A DNA stretch of 64,000 bases from NCBI GenBank assembly GCA_040216765.1, contig JAVJON010000012.1:1-64000 (forward strand), read 5' to 3'. This stretch comes from Marinibaculum sp040216765 (lineage in GTDB: Bacteria; Pseudomonadota; Alphaproteobacteria; Ferrovibrionales; Ferrovibrionaceae). The notes beneath the pieces are model-generated. The model was not told where the DNA came from. It did no database searches and worked only from the letters and a program-made list of their open reading frames with translations. Shown here one piece after another: positions 8,061-16,532 of the stretch (positions are counted from its first letter, which is position 1; every line of letters starts with the position of its first letter). The position numbers were made by a program, and so were the translations under genes.

Positions 8061-8111
8061 GCGCCCGCTTTCGCGGGCCGCCCCGGCCGGAATGACAAGA
8101 AGGCTGACCCA

Positions 8112-9344
8112 ATGCTCTACCATCTGCACGAGATGCAGAACGCGGCCATGATGCCGTGGCGACTGGCCGCCGAGGCCAATACCTACTTCCTGCGCAGCCC
8201 CTACAACCCGGTCAGCTTCACGCCCGGCGGCAGGGCGCTGGCCGCGGCAAGCGATATCTTCGAGCGCAACACCCGGCCCTATGGCAAGCCGGCCTTCGGC
8301 CTGCGCGAGACCGAGGTGGACGGACGCAAGGTGCGGGTGCGCGAGCGCGACGTGCTGCAGCGACCGTTCTGCCACCTGAAATATTTCAAGCGCTTCGGCA
8401 GCGCGTTCCGGCACGACCCGAAGATCCTGCTGGTCGCGCCGATGAGCGGCCATCATGCGACCCTGCTGCGCGGCACGGTGGAGGCGCTGCTGCCCAATCA
8501 CAGGGTGTTCGTGACGGACTGGCGCGACGCGCGCGACGTGCCGCTGCCCGACGGGCCGTTCGACCTGGACGACTATATCGACTACCTGGTCGGCTTCCTG
8601 GAGTTCCTCGGCCCCAGCACCACGGTGATGGCGGTCTGCCAGCCCTCGGTGCCGGTGCTGGCTGCGGTCAGCCTGATGGCCGCGGCGGACCATCCCTGCA
8701 CGCCGGCCGCGATGGTCCTGATGGGCGGGCCGATCGACACCAGGCGGAACCCGACGGCCCCGAACAACCTGGCGCAGTCGCGCAGCCTCGCCTGGTTCGA
8801 GAACACGGTCACGACCCGCGTGCCGCTGCCCTATCTCGGCTTCATGCGCCGTGTCTATCCCGGCTTCCTGCAGCTCACCGGCTTCATGACGATGAACCTG
8901 GACCGCCATGTCGGCGCCCAGATGAAGCATTTCCAGCACCTGATCCAGGGCGATGGCGACAGCGCGCAGGCGCATCGCGACTTCTACGACGAATATCTCT
9001 CGGTGATGGACCTGCCGGCGGAGTTCTACCTGCAGACCATCCAGAAGGTCTTCCAGGAGCACCAGCTGCCGCGGGGCGTCCTGACCAGCCGCGGGCGGCC
9101 GGTCGACCCGTCGCGGATCCGCACCACCGCGCTGATGACGGTGGAAGGCGAACTGGACGACATTTCCGGCCTGGGGCAGACCCAGGCCGCGCAGGACCTC
9201 TGTTCGGCGATACCCGATTCCCGCCGGCTGCACTATGTGCAGAAGGGTGTCGGCCATTACGGCGTGTTCAACGGCCGGCGCTGGCGTGGCGAGATCGCGC
9301 CGCGCATCGCCGCCTTCATCCGCGGCACGCGGGCCGGCCATTGA
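8112..9344 (+). CDS. phaZ: Intracellular polyhydroxyalkanoate depolymerase
   Basis: This 410-residue alpha/beta hydrolase belongs to the intracellular PHB depolymerase family (PhaZa type). The nucleophile is a cysteine, C176 in VCQPSVP, rather than serine, as in the Ralstonia eutropha enzyme. The probable triad is completed by D349 or D350 (GELDD) and H382 (GVGHYGVF). It acts on the native amorphous polymer at granules in the cytoplasm, releasing hydroxybutyrate units. No signal peptide is visible, consistent with an intracellular enzyme. No synthase or phasin gene is adjacent. Confidence 0.92.
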   Translation: MLYHLHEMQNAAMMPWRLAAEANTYFLRSPYNPVSFTPGGRALAAASDIFERNTRPYGKPAFGLRETEVDGRKVRVRERDVLQRPFCHLKYFKRFGSAFRHDPKILLVAPMSGHHATLLRGTVEALLPNHRVFVTDWRDARDVPLPDGPFDLDDYIDYLVGFLEFLGPSTTVMAVCQPSVPVLAAVSLMAAADHPCTPAAMVLMGGPIDTRRNPTAPNNLAQSRSLAWFENTVTTRVPLPYLGFMRRVYPGFLQLTGFMTMNLDRHVGAQMKHFQHLIQGDGDSAQAHRDFYDEYLSVMDLPAEFYLQTIQKVFQEHQLPRGVLTSRGRPVDPSRIRTTALMTVEGELDDISGLGQTQAAQDLCSAIPDSRRLHYVQKGVGHYGVFNGRRWRGEIAPRIAAFIRGTRAGH

Positions 9345-9442
9345 GCCCAGGCCGGCCATTGCCTGAGACCCTGCCCGCCCGGGACGCAGCGGGCAGCCCC
9401 GATGCGGCCGGCCCCGACGCGCCAGCTCCCGATACGCCGGGC

Positions 9443-9883
9443 ATGGCGGCCGCCGAACCGTTCTGGCGCAGCAAGACCCTGGTGCAGATGGATGCCGACG
9501 AGTGGGAAAGCCTCTGCGACGGCTGCGGCAAGTGCTGCCTGCACAAGATCGAATGGGCCGATACCCGTGAGATCGAATATACCAACGTCGCCTGCCGGCT
9601 GTTCGACAGCGCCACCTGCCGCTGCACCGACTATGCCGACCGCAAGGCGCAGGTGCCGGATTGCGTCATGCTCACCCCGCAGGTGATCGACAGCCTGAAC
9701 TGGATGCCGGTGACCTGCGCCTATCGGCTGGTGGCCGAGGGACGGGACCTGCCGCCCTGGCACCACCTGGTCTGCGGCGACCGCAACGAGGTCCACCGGG
9801 TCGGCGTCGGGATGCGGGGCCTGACCCTGTCGGAGGACGAGGCCGGCGATCTGGAAGACCATATCGTCGACTGGATCGAGTGA
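9443..9883 (+). CDS. YcgN family cysteine-cluster protein (UPF0260)
   Basis: This 146-residue protein is rich in conserved cysteines: CDGCGKCC (C25, C28, C31, C32), then C51, C59, C61, C74 and two more near residues 94 and 115. That is the YkgJ/YcgN zinc- or iron-binding cluster pattern. Biochemical function is unknown in the family. ATG at 9443 gives the usual length of about 150 residues. Its stop overlaps the GTG start of the methyltransferase gene. Confidence 0.85.
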   Translation: MAAAEPFWRSKTLVQMDADEWESLCDGCGKCCLHKIEWADTREIEYTNVACRLFDSATCRCTDYADRKAQVPDCVMLTPQVIDSLNWMPVTCAYRLVAEGRDLPPWHHLVCGDRNEVHRVGVGMRGLTLSEDEAGDLEDHIVDWIE

Positions 9884-10836
9884 GCAGGACGCCGCCACCG
9901 CCACCCGCCACCGGAGCGCCCTCCCGCCAGGGCGGGGCACGCCGCGACGGCGCGGCACGGCCGGCGCCGCCCGCGCGGCAGGCATCGGACGGCGCCGGGC
10001 CGTCGCCGGCGCCGGACGGCTTCTACGACGGCCTGGCCGCGGTCTACCGCCTGATCTATCCGGACTGGCAGGCCGCGCGGCGGCAGCAGGCGCAGATCTT
10101 CGCCGCCCTGCTGGCGGAAGCGGAGATCGCGCCGGGGGCGGAGATCCTCGACGCCGCCGCGGGCATCGGCACCCAGGCGCTCGGCCTGGCGGAGGCGGGC
10201 TACCGCGTCACCGCGACCGATGTCAGCCCGGCAGCCCTGCGGCACCTGGCGCAGGAGGCGCGCGCCCTGAACCTGCAGCTGCCGGTACGGGCCTGCGACA
10301 TCCGCGACCTGCCGGGTATGATCCGCAATCCGCGCGATGCCGTGCTGGCCGTCGACAACGCGATCCCGCACCTGCTGTCGGAACACCAGGTCATCGTCGC
10401 GCTGCGGGCGCTGGCCGCGGCGCTGCGCCCGGGCGGGCTGCTGGTCCTGAGCATGCGGGACTATGACAGCTGCCTCGACGGCGGCACCCGGCCGTTCGGC
10501 GAGGGGCCGTTCATCCACGAGGCCGTGCCGCCGCGACGCATCCTCTACCAGGTCTGGGATTGGCGCGACGAGCGGGTCTACGACGCGCATCTCTACATCA
10601 CCTGGCAACGCGACCCGGAGCCCGGCGCCGGGACCGGCCCCGAGGCCGCCGCAGGGAGCGCCGGCCCGCCGGCACCGGGGCCGTGGCAGGTGCATCACGG
10701 CGTGACCCGCTACCGGGCCCTGCGCCGCGCGGAACTCGCCCGCATGGCGCGCACCGCGGGCTTCAGCCAATGCGCCTGGCGCATGCCGGAGGAGACCGGC
10801 TTCTTCCAGCCGGTGATGCTCGGCCGCCGCCAGTGA
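9880..10836 (+). CDS. Class I SAM-dependent methyltransferase
   Basis: The 318-residue protein has a Rossmann methyltransferase core. Motif I is ILDAAAGIGTQ (about 89-99), followed by the acidic residue ending strand 2 (TATDVS), the motif around ACDIRDL, and the post-motif LRPGGLLVLSMRDYD. The first 45 residues and a segment near 250-270 are Pro/Gly/Ala-rich inserts. GTG at 9880 shares bases with the ycgN stop (GTGA), indicating translational coupling. The substrate is unknown; small molecules are the usual targets of this architecture. Confidence 0.78.
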   Translation: MSRTPPPPPATGAPSRQGGARRDGAARPAPPARQASDGAGPSPAPDGFYDGLAAVYRLIYPDWQAARRQQAQIFAALLAEAEIAPGAEILDAAAGIGTQALGLAEAGYRVTATDVSPAALRHLAQEARALNLQLPVRACDIRDLPGMIRNPRDAVLAVDNAIPHLLSEHQVIVALRALAAALRPGGLLVLSMRDYDSCLDGGTRPFGEGPFIHEAVPPRRILYQVWDWRDERVYDAHLYITWQRDPEPGAGTGPEAAAGSAGPPAPGPWQVHHGVTRYRALRRAELARMARTAGFSQCAWRMPEETGFFQPVMLGRRQ

Positions 10837-10947
10837 CGCCCCCTGATGCGCCACCGGCCGCACCGGCCCGGTTGGAACGCTTTCCGGGCCGGCCCGTTCC
10901 TCTCCCCACCGATGCACCCCCAGGCATCATCCCGTCGGAGAGCGAAC

Positions 10948-11637
10948 ATGAGACAGGTTTCGGGTCGGGCCGAGGGCGATCCCGTTGCCCGTTTCCGCGA
11001 CTTCATTGGCAGGCGCCGGTTTCCCTGTGTCGGCGCCAAGTCCGCACTTGCCAAGGACCAGATGCACTTCTTCGTCGGCCGCTGCCTGACCGATGCGTCC
11101 GACGACGCCAGGTTGCTTTCAGCGATCTACCGCTTCATTGCGGCCTACCGGCGCGACCGGGCTCCGTTCACGACTTTCGTGGCGATCTTCCAGCTGCCGC
11201 GCGACCTGTCGGAAATCGCCTTCGAGCGCGCCATGTGGCGGCGCCTGCAGGCGCTCCATCGCCTCGACGCCCGGCGCTACCGGTGGGATCCGCGGGTATC
11301 GCCCGATGCGGGTTCGCCGCAGTTCAGCTTCAGCCTGATGGCGGAGGCCTGCTTCATCGTCGGCCTGCATGGCGCCGCCAGCCGCCGCGCCCGGCGGTTC
11401 GCCTGGCCGACACTGGTCCTCAACCTGCACGACCAGTTCGAGCAGCTCCGCGACGATGGCCGCTTCGAGCCGCTCAAGGCGACGATTCGCGAGCGCGACA
11501 CCGAACTGGACGGTGCGCCCAACCCGATGGCCGCCAGCCACGGCGAGGTCAGCGAGGCCCGCCAGTACAGTGGCCGGCAGGTCGGCAGCGATTGGCGCTG
11601 CCCGTTCCATGCCGAACCCGAGGAGACAGCCGCGTGA
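10948..11637 (+). CDS. YqcI/YcgG family protein
   Basis: This 229-residue protein matches the YqcI/YcgG family: FPCVGAKSAL near residue 25, an internal FIVGLHGAASRRARRF stretch, and a C-terminal SDWRCPFH motif with conserved Cys/His that could bind metal or be redox active. Function is unestablished. The next gene (DUF1989) starts inside its stop codon; the same two families are neighbours in other bacteria (ycgG/ycgI style), suggesting a functional pair. ATG at 10948 was chosen because the upstream in-frame ATG at 10846 adds a Pro/Arg-rich segment unlike the family. Confidence 0.8.
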   Translation: MRQVSGRAEGDPVARFRDFIGRRRFPCVGAKSALAKDQMHFFVGRCLTDASDDARLLSAIYRFIAAYRRDRAPFTTFVAIFQLPRDLSEIAFERAMWRRLQALHRLDARRYRWDPRVSPDAGSPQFSFSLMAEACFIVGLHGAASRRARRFAWPTLVLNLHDQFEQLRDDGRFEPLKATIRERDTELDGAPNPMAASHGEVSEARQYSGRQVGSDWRCPFHAEPEETAA

Positions 11638-12218
11638 AGGTGAACGTCATCCCCCCGCGGTCGGGCACCGCTTTCGAGCTGCGCCGGGGCCAGCGCCTCA
11701 CCGTGATCGACCCGCAGGGGGAACAGGTGTCCGACATGGTCGCCTATGCCGCGGGCGATACCGCGGAAGCGATCTCGTCGGGCCGCACGCTGGACTATGC
11801 AGGCCGGCTGTTCCTGACCACCGGCGACCCGCTCTACTCCAACCGCAGCCGCGTCATGCTCCAGATCGAGGAAGACACCGTCGGCCGCCACGATTTCCTG
11901 CTGACCCCGTGCAGCGCCGATACCTTCCGGATCATCTATGGCCATGCCGACCCGCATCGGGGCTGTCACGGCAATCTGGCGGCGGCGCTGGCACCCTGGG
12001 GGATCGGGCCGGACCGGATCCCGGTGGCGTTCAACATCTTCATGCATGTGGACATCGATGGCGATACCGGCGCACTGACCGTCCTGCCGCCGAAAAGCCG
12101 CGCCGGCGACCGCACCACGTTTCGTGCCGAGATGGACCTGGTGATCGGCCTGACGGCCTGTTCGGCGGAACAGTCCAACAACTACGCCTTCAAGCCGATC
12201 CACTACCGGATCGCCTGA
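11634..12218 (+). CDS. DUF1989 protein, urea carboxylase-associated family
   Basis: The 194-residue protein has family landmarks: GQRLTVIDPQGEQVSD near the N-terminus, LTPCSADTF, DPHRGCHGNL with conserved Cys/His, NIFMHVDIDG, and the C-terminal SNNYAFKPI. Relatives are linked to urea carboxylase or guanidine/urea metabolism, but no such genes lie here. The fold is cupin-like and metal-binding is probable. The start is GTG at 11634 overlapping the stop of the YqcI/YcgG gene. Function remains unknown; pairing with YqcI/YcgG is the most useful clue. Confidence 0.82.
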   Translation: MKVNVIPPRSGTAFELRRGQRLTVIDPQGEQVSDMVAYAAGDTAEAISSGRTLDYAGRLFLTTGDPLYSNRSRVMLQIEEDTVGRHDFLLTPCSADTFRIIYGHADPHRGCHGNLAAALAPWGIGPDRIPVAFNIFMHVDIDGDTGALTVLPPKSRAGDRTTFRAEMDLVIGLTACSAEQSNNYAFKPIHYRIA

Positions 12219-12238
12219 AGCGGCGCCGGCCTGCGCCC

Positions 12239-12676
12239 TCAATGCGCGAAGACCTGCCCCATATCGGCGAAAGCCTTGATCTCCAGCGCGTTGCCGGCCG
12301 GGTCGCAGAAGAACATCGTGGCCTGCTCCCCCACCTCGCCCTTGAAGCGGACATGCGGCTCGATCAGGAAGTCGACATCCGCGCCCAGCAGGCGCTCCGC
12401 CAGGTCATGCCAGCTGGCCATGTCCAGGATCACGCCGAAATGGCGCACCGGCACGGCATCGCCATCGACCGCGTTGCGCGCGGCCAGGCCGGTTTCTCCC
12501 GGCGACAGATGCGCCACGATCTGGTGGCCATAGAAGTCGAAATCGACCCATTCCGCCGACGAGCGGCCCTCCGGGCAGCCCAGCAGGCCGCCATAGAAGG
12601 CGCGCGCCCGGGCCAGGTCGTCTACGGGAAAGGCAAGGTGGAACAGCGGTGCCGTTTTCTGCGGTGCGGTGGTCAT
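12239..12676 (-). CDS. VOC family (glyoxalase/dioxygenase-like) protein
   Basis: The 145-residue single-domain protein has paired beta-alpha-beta modules of the vicinal oxygen chelate superfamily: FHLAFPVDDLARARAFYGGLLG at the start, HFGVILD in the middle, and FFCDPAGNALEIKAF at the end. H13, H79 and E132 are plausible metal ligands. The substrate is unknown. It is convergent with the DUF1989 gene (20-nt gap) and lies 8 nt after the exonuclease-phosphatase-like gene on its own strand, so the two probably form an operon. Confidence 0.82.
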   Translation of the reverse strand: MTTAPQKTAPLFHLAFPVDDLARARAFYGGLLGCPEGRSSAEWVDFDFYGHQIVAHLSPGETGLAARNAVDGDAVPVRHFGVILDMASWHDLAERLLGADVDFLIEPHVRFKGEVGEQATMFFCDPAGNALEIKAFADMGQVFAH

Positions 12677-12684
12677 GTGGGCGC

Positions 12685-13533
12685 TCAGATCCGTAGGCTG
12701 ACGAACAGGGGATAATGATCGCTTCCTTCCGCGCCGCTGTCGATCCAGGCCCGCTCCGCCCGGTCGACAAGCGACCCGCCCAGGAAGCAATAGTCGATGC
12801 GGGCATCCGACTCCGGGCCAAGGGCGTAGGTCCGTGCAGCCGCAGCCGGCGCGGCACGCTCCCAGGCGTCGACCAGGAACGGCCTGCCGCCCAGCGGTGC
12901 CAGCAGCCGCCGGTAGTTGGCCTCCGCCGGAGTGAAGTTGAAGTCGCCGAGCATGGCGACGGCCTCCGGCATGTCGAACGGCCCATGGCCCAGGAACTCC
13001 ATGAAGGCGCTGGTATGGTCCCAGGGCCGACCGGTGGCCGGGGCCTCCGCCACCATCCTGCGCAGGGCGCCGACCTGCCCCCGCCGCCGTGCCGCGGAAA
13101 TGTCGCTCAGATGCACGCAGTACACGCGCAGCGACAGGCCGGGCAGGTCGATCACCGCTTCCAGCGCCACGCGCTGGAGGTCGAAGCGGTCCGCCTGCGC
13201 CCGCTTCGGCAGCAGCAGGGTTCGGGCATGGCGGATCGGCCAGCGGCTGAGGATCGCATTGCCGAAGGTGGCGCGGCGGTGGCGGATGCGCCCCCCGGCA
13301 TCGCGGTCCGAGGCGTCGAGGCTGAGCATCGGGCCGAACACGGCATGGCGATCCAGGTCGCCCGCCAGCACCGCCAGCTGGTCCTCATGCCCGGTCTGGG
13401 GCCAATGCTGGGTGACCTCCTGCAGGCAGAGGATATCGGCATCCGCGACCGCCCGGCCCAGCCGGCCCAGGTCATAGCGGCCGTCCTGCCCGACGCCGAA
13501 ATGGATGTTGTAGCTGGCAAGGGTGACATGCAT
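12685..13533 (-). CDS. Endonuclease/exonuclease/phosphatase family hydrolase
   Basis: The 282-residue protein has the fold's ordered motifs: ASYNIHF (metal-binding Asn), LCLQEVTQ (metal-binding Glu), VYCVHLSD, LGDFNFTP (catalytic Asp/Asn) and GSDHYPLF (terminal Asp-His). No signal peptide is visible. Members hydrolyse phosphodiesters in DNA, RNA, lipids or inositol phosphates; the substrate here is not predictable. ATG at 13533 is the first in front of the conserved strand. The VOC gene follows after 8 nt. Confidence 0.85.
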   Translation of the reverse strand: MHVTLASYNIHFGVGQDGRYDLGRLGRAVADADILCLQEVTQHWPQTGHEDQLAVLAGDLDRHAVFGPMLSLDASDRDAGGRIRHRRATFGNAILSRWPIRHARTLLLPKRAQADRFDLQRVALEAVIDLPGLSLRVYCVHLSDISAARRRGQVGALRRMVAEAPATGRPWDHTSAFMEFLGHGPFDMPEAVAMLGDFNFTPAEANYRRLLAPLGGRPFLVDAWERAAPAAAARTYALGPESDARIDYCFLGGSLVDRAERAWIDSGAEGSDHYPLFVSLRI

Positions 13534-13649
13534 GCCGGGACCGCCCGTTCGATTGTGAAGACGCCGGAGCATCCGTAACCGCGACGGCAGAATTATGACA
13601 GGCCCGGGATCGTTCTGGACTGCCTGCGAATCGCGGTAGACTGCGGCGC

Positions 13650-14399
13650 ATGGGCCATATCGCGCCGATCCGGACGGAGCTGCAGGACAGCCGGATCGCC
13701 CTGACCCTGCCCTGCGGCACCGGGTTGAGCCTGCCTCTGGTCTGCCGGCACAATCCGCGCGCCCGGCGCGCCCAGCTGAGGGTCGATTCCGCGCGCCGGC
13801 TTGTGGCGCTGACCCTGCCGCCGGGGTTCCGCCCGCCCCAGGCGGAGGCCTTCCTGCAACGTCATTCCGGCTGGCTGGCGGCACAGATCGCCTCGCTGCC
13901 CGCGGCGCGCCCGTTCCGTGACGGGGCGGAGCTGCCGTTTCGCGGCGAGGCCTACCGGATCTGCCATGACACTGCACTGCGCGGCACGGTCCGGGTCGAC
14001 GGGCATGACCTGCATGTCGGCGGCGCCGCGGAGTTCCTGCCGCGCCGGATCGTCGACTGGCTGCGTGCCCAGGCGCGCGCCGACCTGTCGCTGGCCGCGA
14101 CCGGCCTGGCGGCCGATGTCGGGCTGCGGCCGCGCCGGGTCGCTGTCCGCGAACTGCACAGCCGCTGGGGAAGCTGCGCCGCCAACGGCAATCTCAGCTT
14201 CGCCTGGCGCCTGATCCTGGCCCCGCCGGTGGTGCTGACCTATGTCGCGGCGCACGAGGTTGCGCATCTGCGGCATGCCAATCACGGGGCGGAGTTCTGG
14301 GCCCTGGTGCGCCAGATGCACCCCGCCGCCGATACCGCGCGCCGCTGGCTGCGGGAACGCGGTCCCACCCTGTTCGCCTATGGTGCCATGCCGGCCTGA
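13650..14399 (+). CDS. YgjP-like (M48-type) metallopeptidase domain protein
   Basis: The 249-residue protein has the zinc motif HEVAH (H202, E203, H206) and a probable third ligand at H212 in HANHGAEFW. SRWGSC at 171-176 is the invariant motif preceding the active site in YgjP/DUF45 proteins. The cellular substrate is unknown; no secretion signal is present, so it acts in the cytoplasm. It is divergent from the upstream hydrolase gene (116-nt shared spacer) and convergent with the penicillin-binding protein gene. Confidence 0.88.
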   Translation: MGHIAPIRTELQDSRIALTLPCGTGLSLPLVCRHNPRARRAQLRVDSARRLVALTLPPGFRPPQAEAFLQRHSGWLAAQIASLPAARPFRDGAELPFRGEAYRICHDTALRGTVRVDGHDLHVGGAAEFLPRRIVDWLRAQARADLSLAATGLAADVGLRPRRVAVRELHSRWGSCAANGNLSFAWRLILAPPVVLTYVAAHEVAHLRHANHGAEFWALVRQMHPAADTARRWLRERGPTLFAYGAMPA

Positions 14400-14410
14400 C
14401 CGGCCCCTGT

Positions 14411-16459
14411 TCAGCCCCCGCGATCGCGCACGCTGTCCGCCATCATGAAGTCGTGCCAGATCGCGGCCGGCGCGGCGCCGCCGGTGACCCGGTCCATCGG
14501 CTGCCCATCGTCATTGCCGGTCCAGACCCCGGCGACAAGGCCCGCCGTATAGCCGATGAACCAGGCGTCGCGATAATCCGAGCTGGTCCCGGTCTTGCCG
14601 GCGGCCGGACGGTTCAGCCGCGCCGCACGCCCGGTGCCGCGCTCCACCACCGCCCGCAGCATCCCGGTCAGGGCCGCGACATCCTCCGCCGCCACCAGCC
14701 TGCCCGGGCCGGACCCGGCCCGGGCATAGACCAGCTCGCCGTCGCGCCGGCGCACCTCCTCGATCGCATGGGGCAATACGCCTCGTCCGCCATTGGCGAA
14801 CACGGCATAGGCGGAAGTCAGCTCCAGCAGGGTCGCCTCCGCCGCCCCCAGGGCGATCGCCGGCAGCGGCTGCAGCGGCGTGGTGATCCCCAGCCGCTGG
14901 GCCATGGCCACCACCCGGTCGCGGCCGACGGCCTCCGACAGGTTCACCGTGGCGGCGTTGGCGGATGCCGCCAGCGCATCGGTAAGGCTGATCTCGCCGC
15001 GATAGCGGCCGTCATGGTTCTGCGGCTGCCAGCCGCCGATATCCACCGGCCGGTCGGACACCGGGCTGTCGGGGCCCCAGCCGGCCTGCAGCGCGGCCAG
15101 GTAGACGAACGGCTTGAACGCGGATCCCGGCTGGCGCAGCGCCTGGGTGGCGCGGTTGTAGGCGGACCGCCGATGGTCGGTGCCGCCCACCATGGCGCGG
15201 ACCGCGCCGTCCGGGCGCATCGCGACCAGCGCGCCCTGGCCGACCCGCCGGTCCGCCGCCGCTGCAACCCCGCTGCGCACCGCCGCCTCCGCCGCGGCCT
15301 GCATCCGCAGGTCCAGGCTGGTGCGCACGATCAGGTCGTCGGTGCGCCGGCCGACGAACTGCTGCAACTCCTCCAGGACCCAGTCGGTGAAGTAGCGCAC
15401 GCCGCGGGTCTCGCCCAGCGCCGCCACGGGCCGGGCCGGCGCGGCCTGCGCCGCGCGCGCGGCTACCGCATCCAGCATCCCGGCTTCCACCATGTTCCGC
15501 AGCACGGCGCCGGCCCGGGCCTGCGCCCCGGCCAGGTTGCCGGTCGGCGCCCAGCGCGACGGCGCCTTCAGCAGGCCCGCCAGCATGGCGCTTTCCGCCA
15601 GGTCGAGAGCGGCGGGCAGCTTGCCGAAGTAGCGCGCCGACGCCGCGCCGATGCCATAGGCCCCGCCGCCGAAATAGACCCTGTTCAGGTACAACTCCAG
15701 GATCTGCCGCTTGTCCAGCTGCACCTCGAGCCAGAGCGCCAGGAGCGCCTCCTGGATCTTGCGGCGCACCGTCTGGTCCGGGGTGAGGAACAGGTTCTTG
15801 GCAAGCTGCTGGGTGATTGTGGAGCCGCCCTGCACGATCCGTCCCGCCCAGATATTGACCGCCAGGGCGCGCGCCACGCCAAGCGGGTCGATGCCAAAAT
15901 GCTGGAAGAAGCGCCGGTCCTCGGTAGCCAGGACCGCATCGACGAGGACCGGCGCCACGGCGTCCAGCGGCGTATGGGCGCCGTACAACGCGCCATATCG
16001 CGCCAGGACCGTGCCATCCTCGGCAGTGACCACGACCGCCGGCCCCTGGTCCAGGCTGGCCGCCCGCGCCAGTTCGCCGGTGCGCGGCAGGTCATAGGCG
16101 AACCAGGCAAGCGCGGCCAGGGACAGGATGGCCAGCCAGATCCCGGCGACCAGGCCCCATTTCAGCAGGCGCCGCCAGAACCCCGCGCCGGTCCCGGCGC
16201 CGCGCCGGCCCGTCCGCCTTGCCGTCCCGGCGGCGGCACGGCGGCGCCGCGGCGCCGGTTTGCCGTTCGCGGCCGGGCTTGGAGCTTCGGCCCGGGACGG
16301 CTTCGCGGCCGGTTTCCGGGCAGTCGGCTTCCGGCCGGCCGGAGCGGCCTTTCCCGTGGCGGCCGCACGCCTGCCCTTGCCGCTGGCCTTCCTGCCGCCG
16401 GACCGACCGTCGGAGGGCCCGTGCGGAGGGCCGCCGCGGCGGCTGCCGCCTGCTGCCAT
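14411..16459 (-). CDS. Class A penicillin-binding protein (PBP1A-like)
   Basis: The 682-residue bifunctional peptidoglycan synthase has a Lys/Ala/Pro-rich basic cytoplasmic tail of nearly 100 residues and one transmembrane helix (about 100-122). The glycosyltransferase 51 domain has catalytic E180 in ATEDRRFF and GGSTITQQLAKN at 211-222. The transpeptidase domain has S446-x-x-K449, SAN at 499-501 and KTG at 622-624. It polymerises and crosslinks the cell wall in the periplasm. The unusually long tail is the main oddity. It lies downstream of egtB and may be co-transcribed with it (73-nt gap). Confidence 0.92.
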   Translation of the reverse strand: MAAGGSRRGGPPHGPSDGRSGGRKASGKGRRAAATGKAAPAGRKPTARKPAAKPSRAEAPSPAANGKPAPRRRRAAAGTARRTGRRGAGTGAGFWRRLLKWGLVAGIWLAILSLAALAWFAYDLPRTGELARAASLDQGPAVVVTAEDGTVLARYGALYGAHTPLDAVAPVLVDAVLATEDRRFFQHFGIDPLGVARALAVNIWAGRIVQGGSTITQQLAKNLFLTPDQTVRRKIQEALLALWLEVQLDKRQILELYLNRVYFGGGAYGIGAASARYFGKLPAALDLAESAMLAGLLKAPSRWAPTGNLAGAQARAGAVLRNMVEAGMLDAVAARAAQAAPARPVAALGETRGVRYFTDWVLEELQQFVGRRTDDLIVRTSLDLRMQAAAEAAVRSGVAAAADRRVGQGALVAMRPDGAVRAMVGGTDHRRSAYNRATQALRQPGSAFKPFVYLAALQAGWGPDSPVSDRPVDIGGWQPQNHDGRYRGEISLTDALAASANAATVNLSEAVGRDRVVAMAQRLGITTPLQPLPAIALGAAEATLLELTSAYAVFANGGRGVLPHAIEEVRRRDGELVYARAGSGPGRLVAAEDVAALTGMLRAVVERGTGRAARLNRPAAGKTGTSSDYRDAWFIGYTAGLVAGVWTGNDDGQPMDRVTGGAAPAAIWHDFMMADSVRDRGG

Positions 16460-16495
16460 GACTCAGCCGGCAGGGGTCATCGGAACGGCAGTGGC

Positions 16496-16531
16496 GGCAT
16501 GGCTTGGGGCATGGCTCGGGGCATGTCCCGG
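16496..16531. repeat. Three imperfect 12-nt tandem repeats after egtB
   Basis: GGCATGGCTTGG, GGCATGGCTCGG and GGCATGTCCCGG follow each other just past the egtB stop. They are not in a coding region. Function unknown. Confidence 0.55.
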
Positions 16532-16532
16532 A

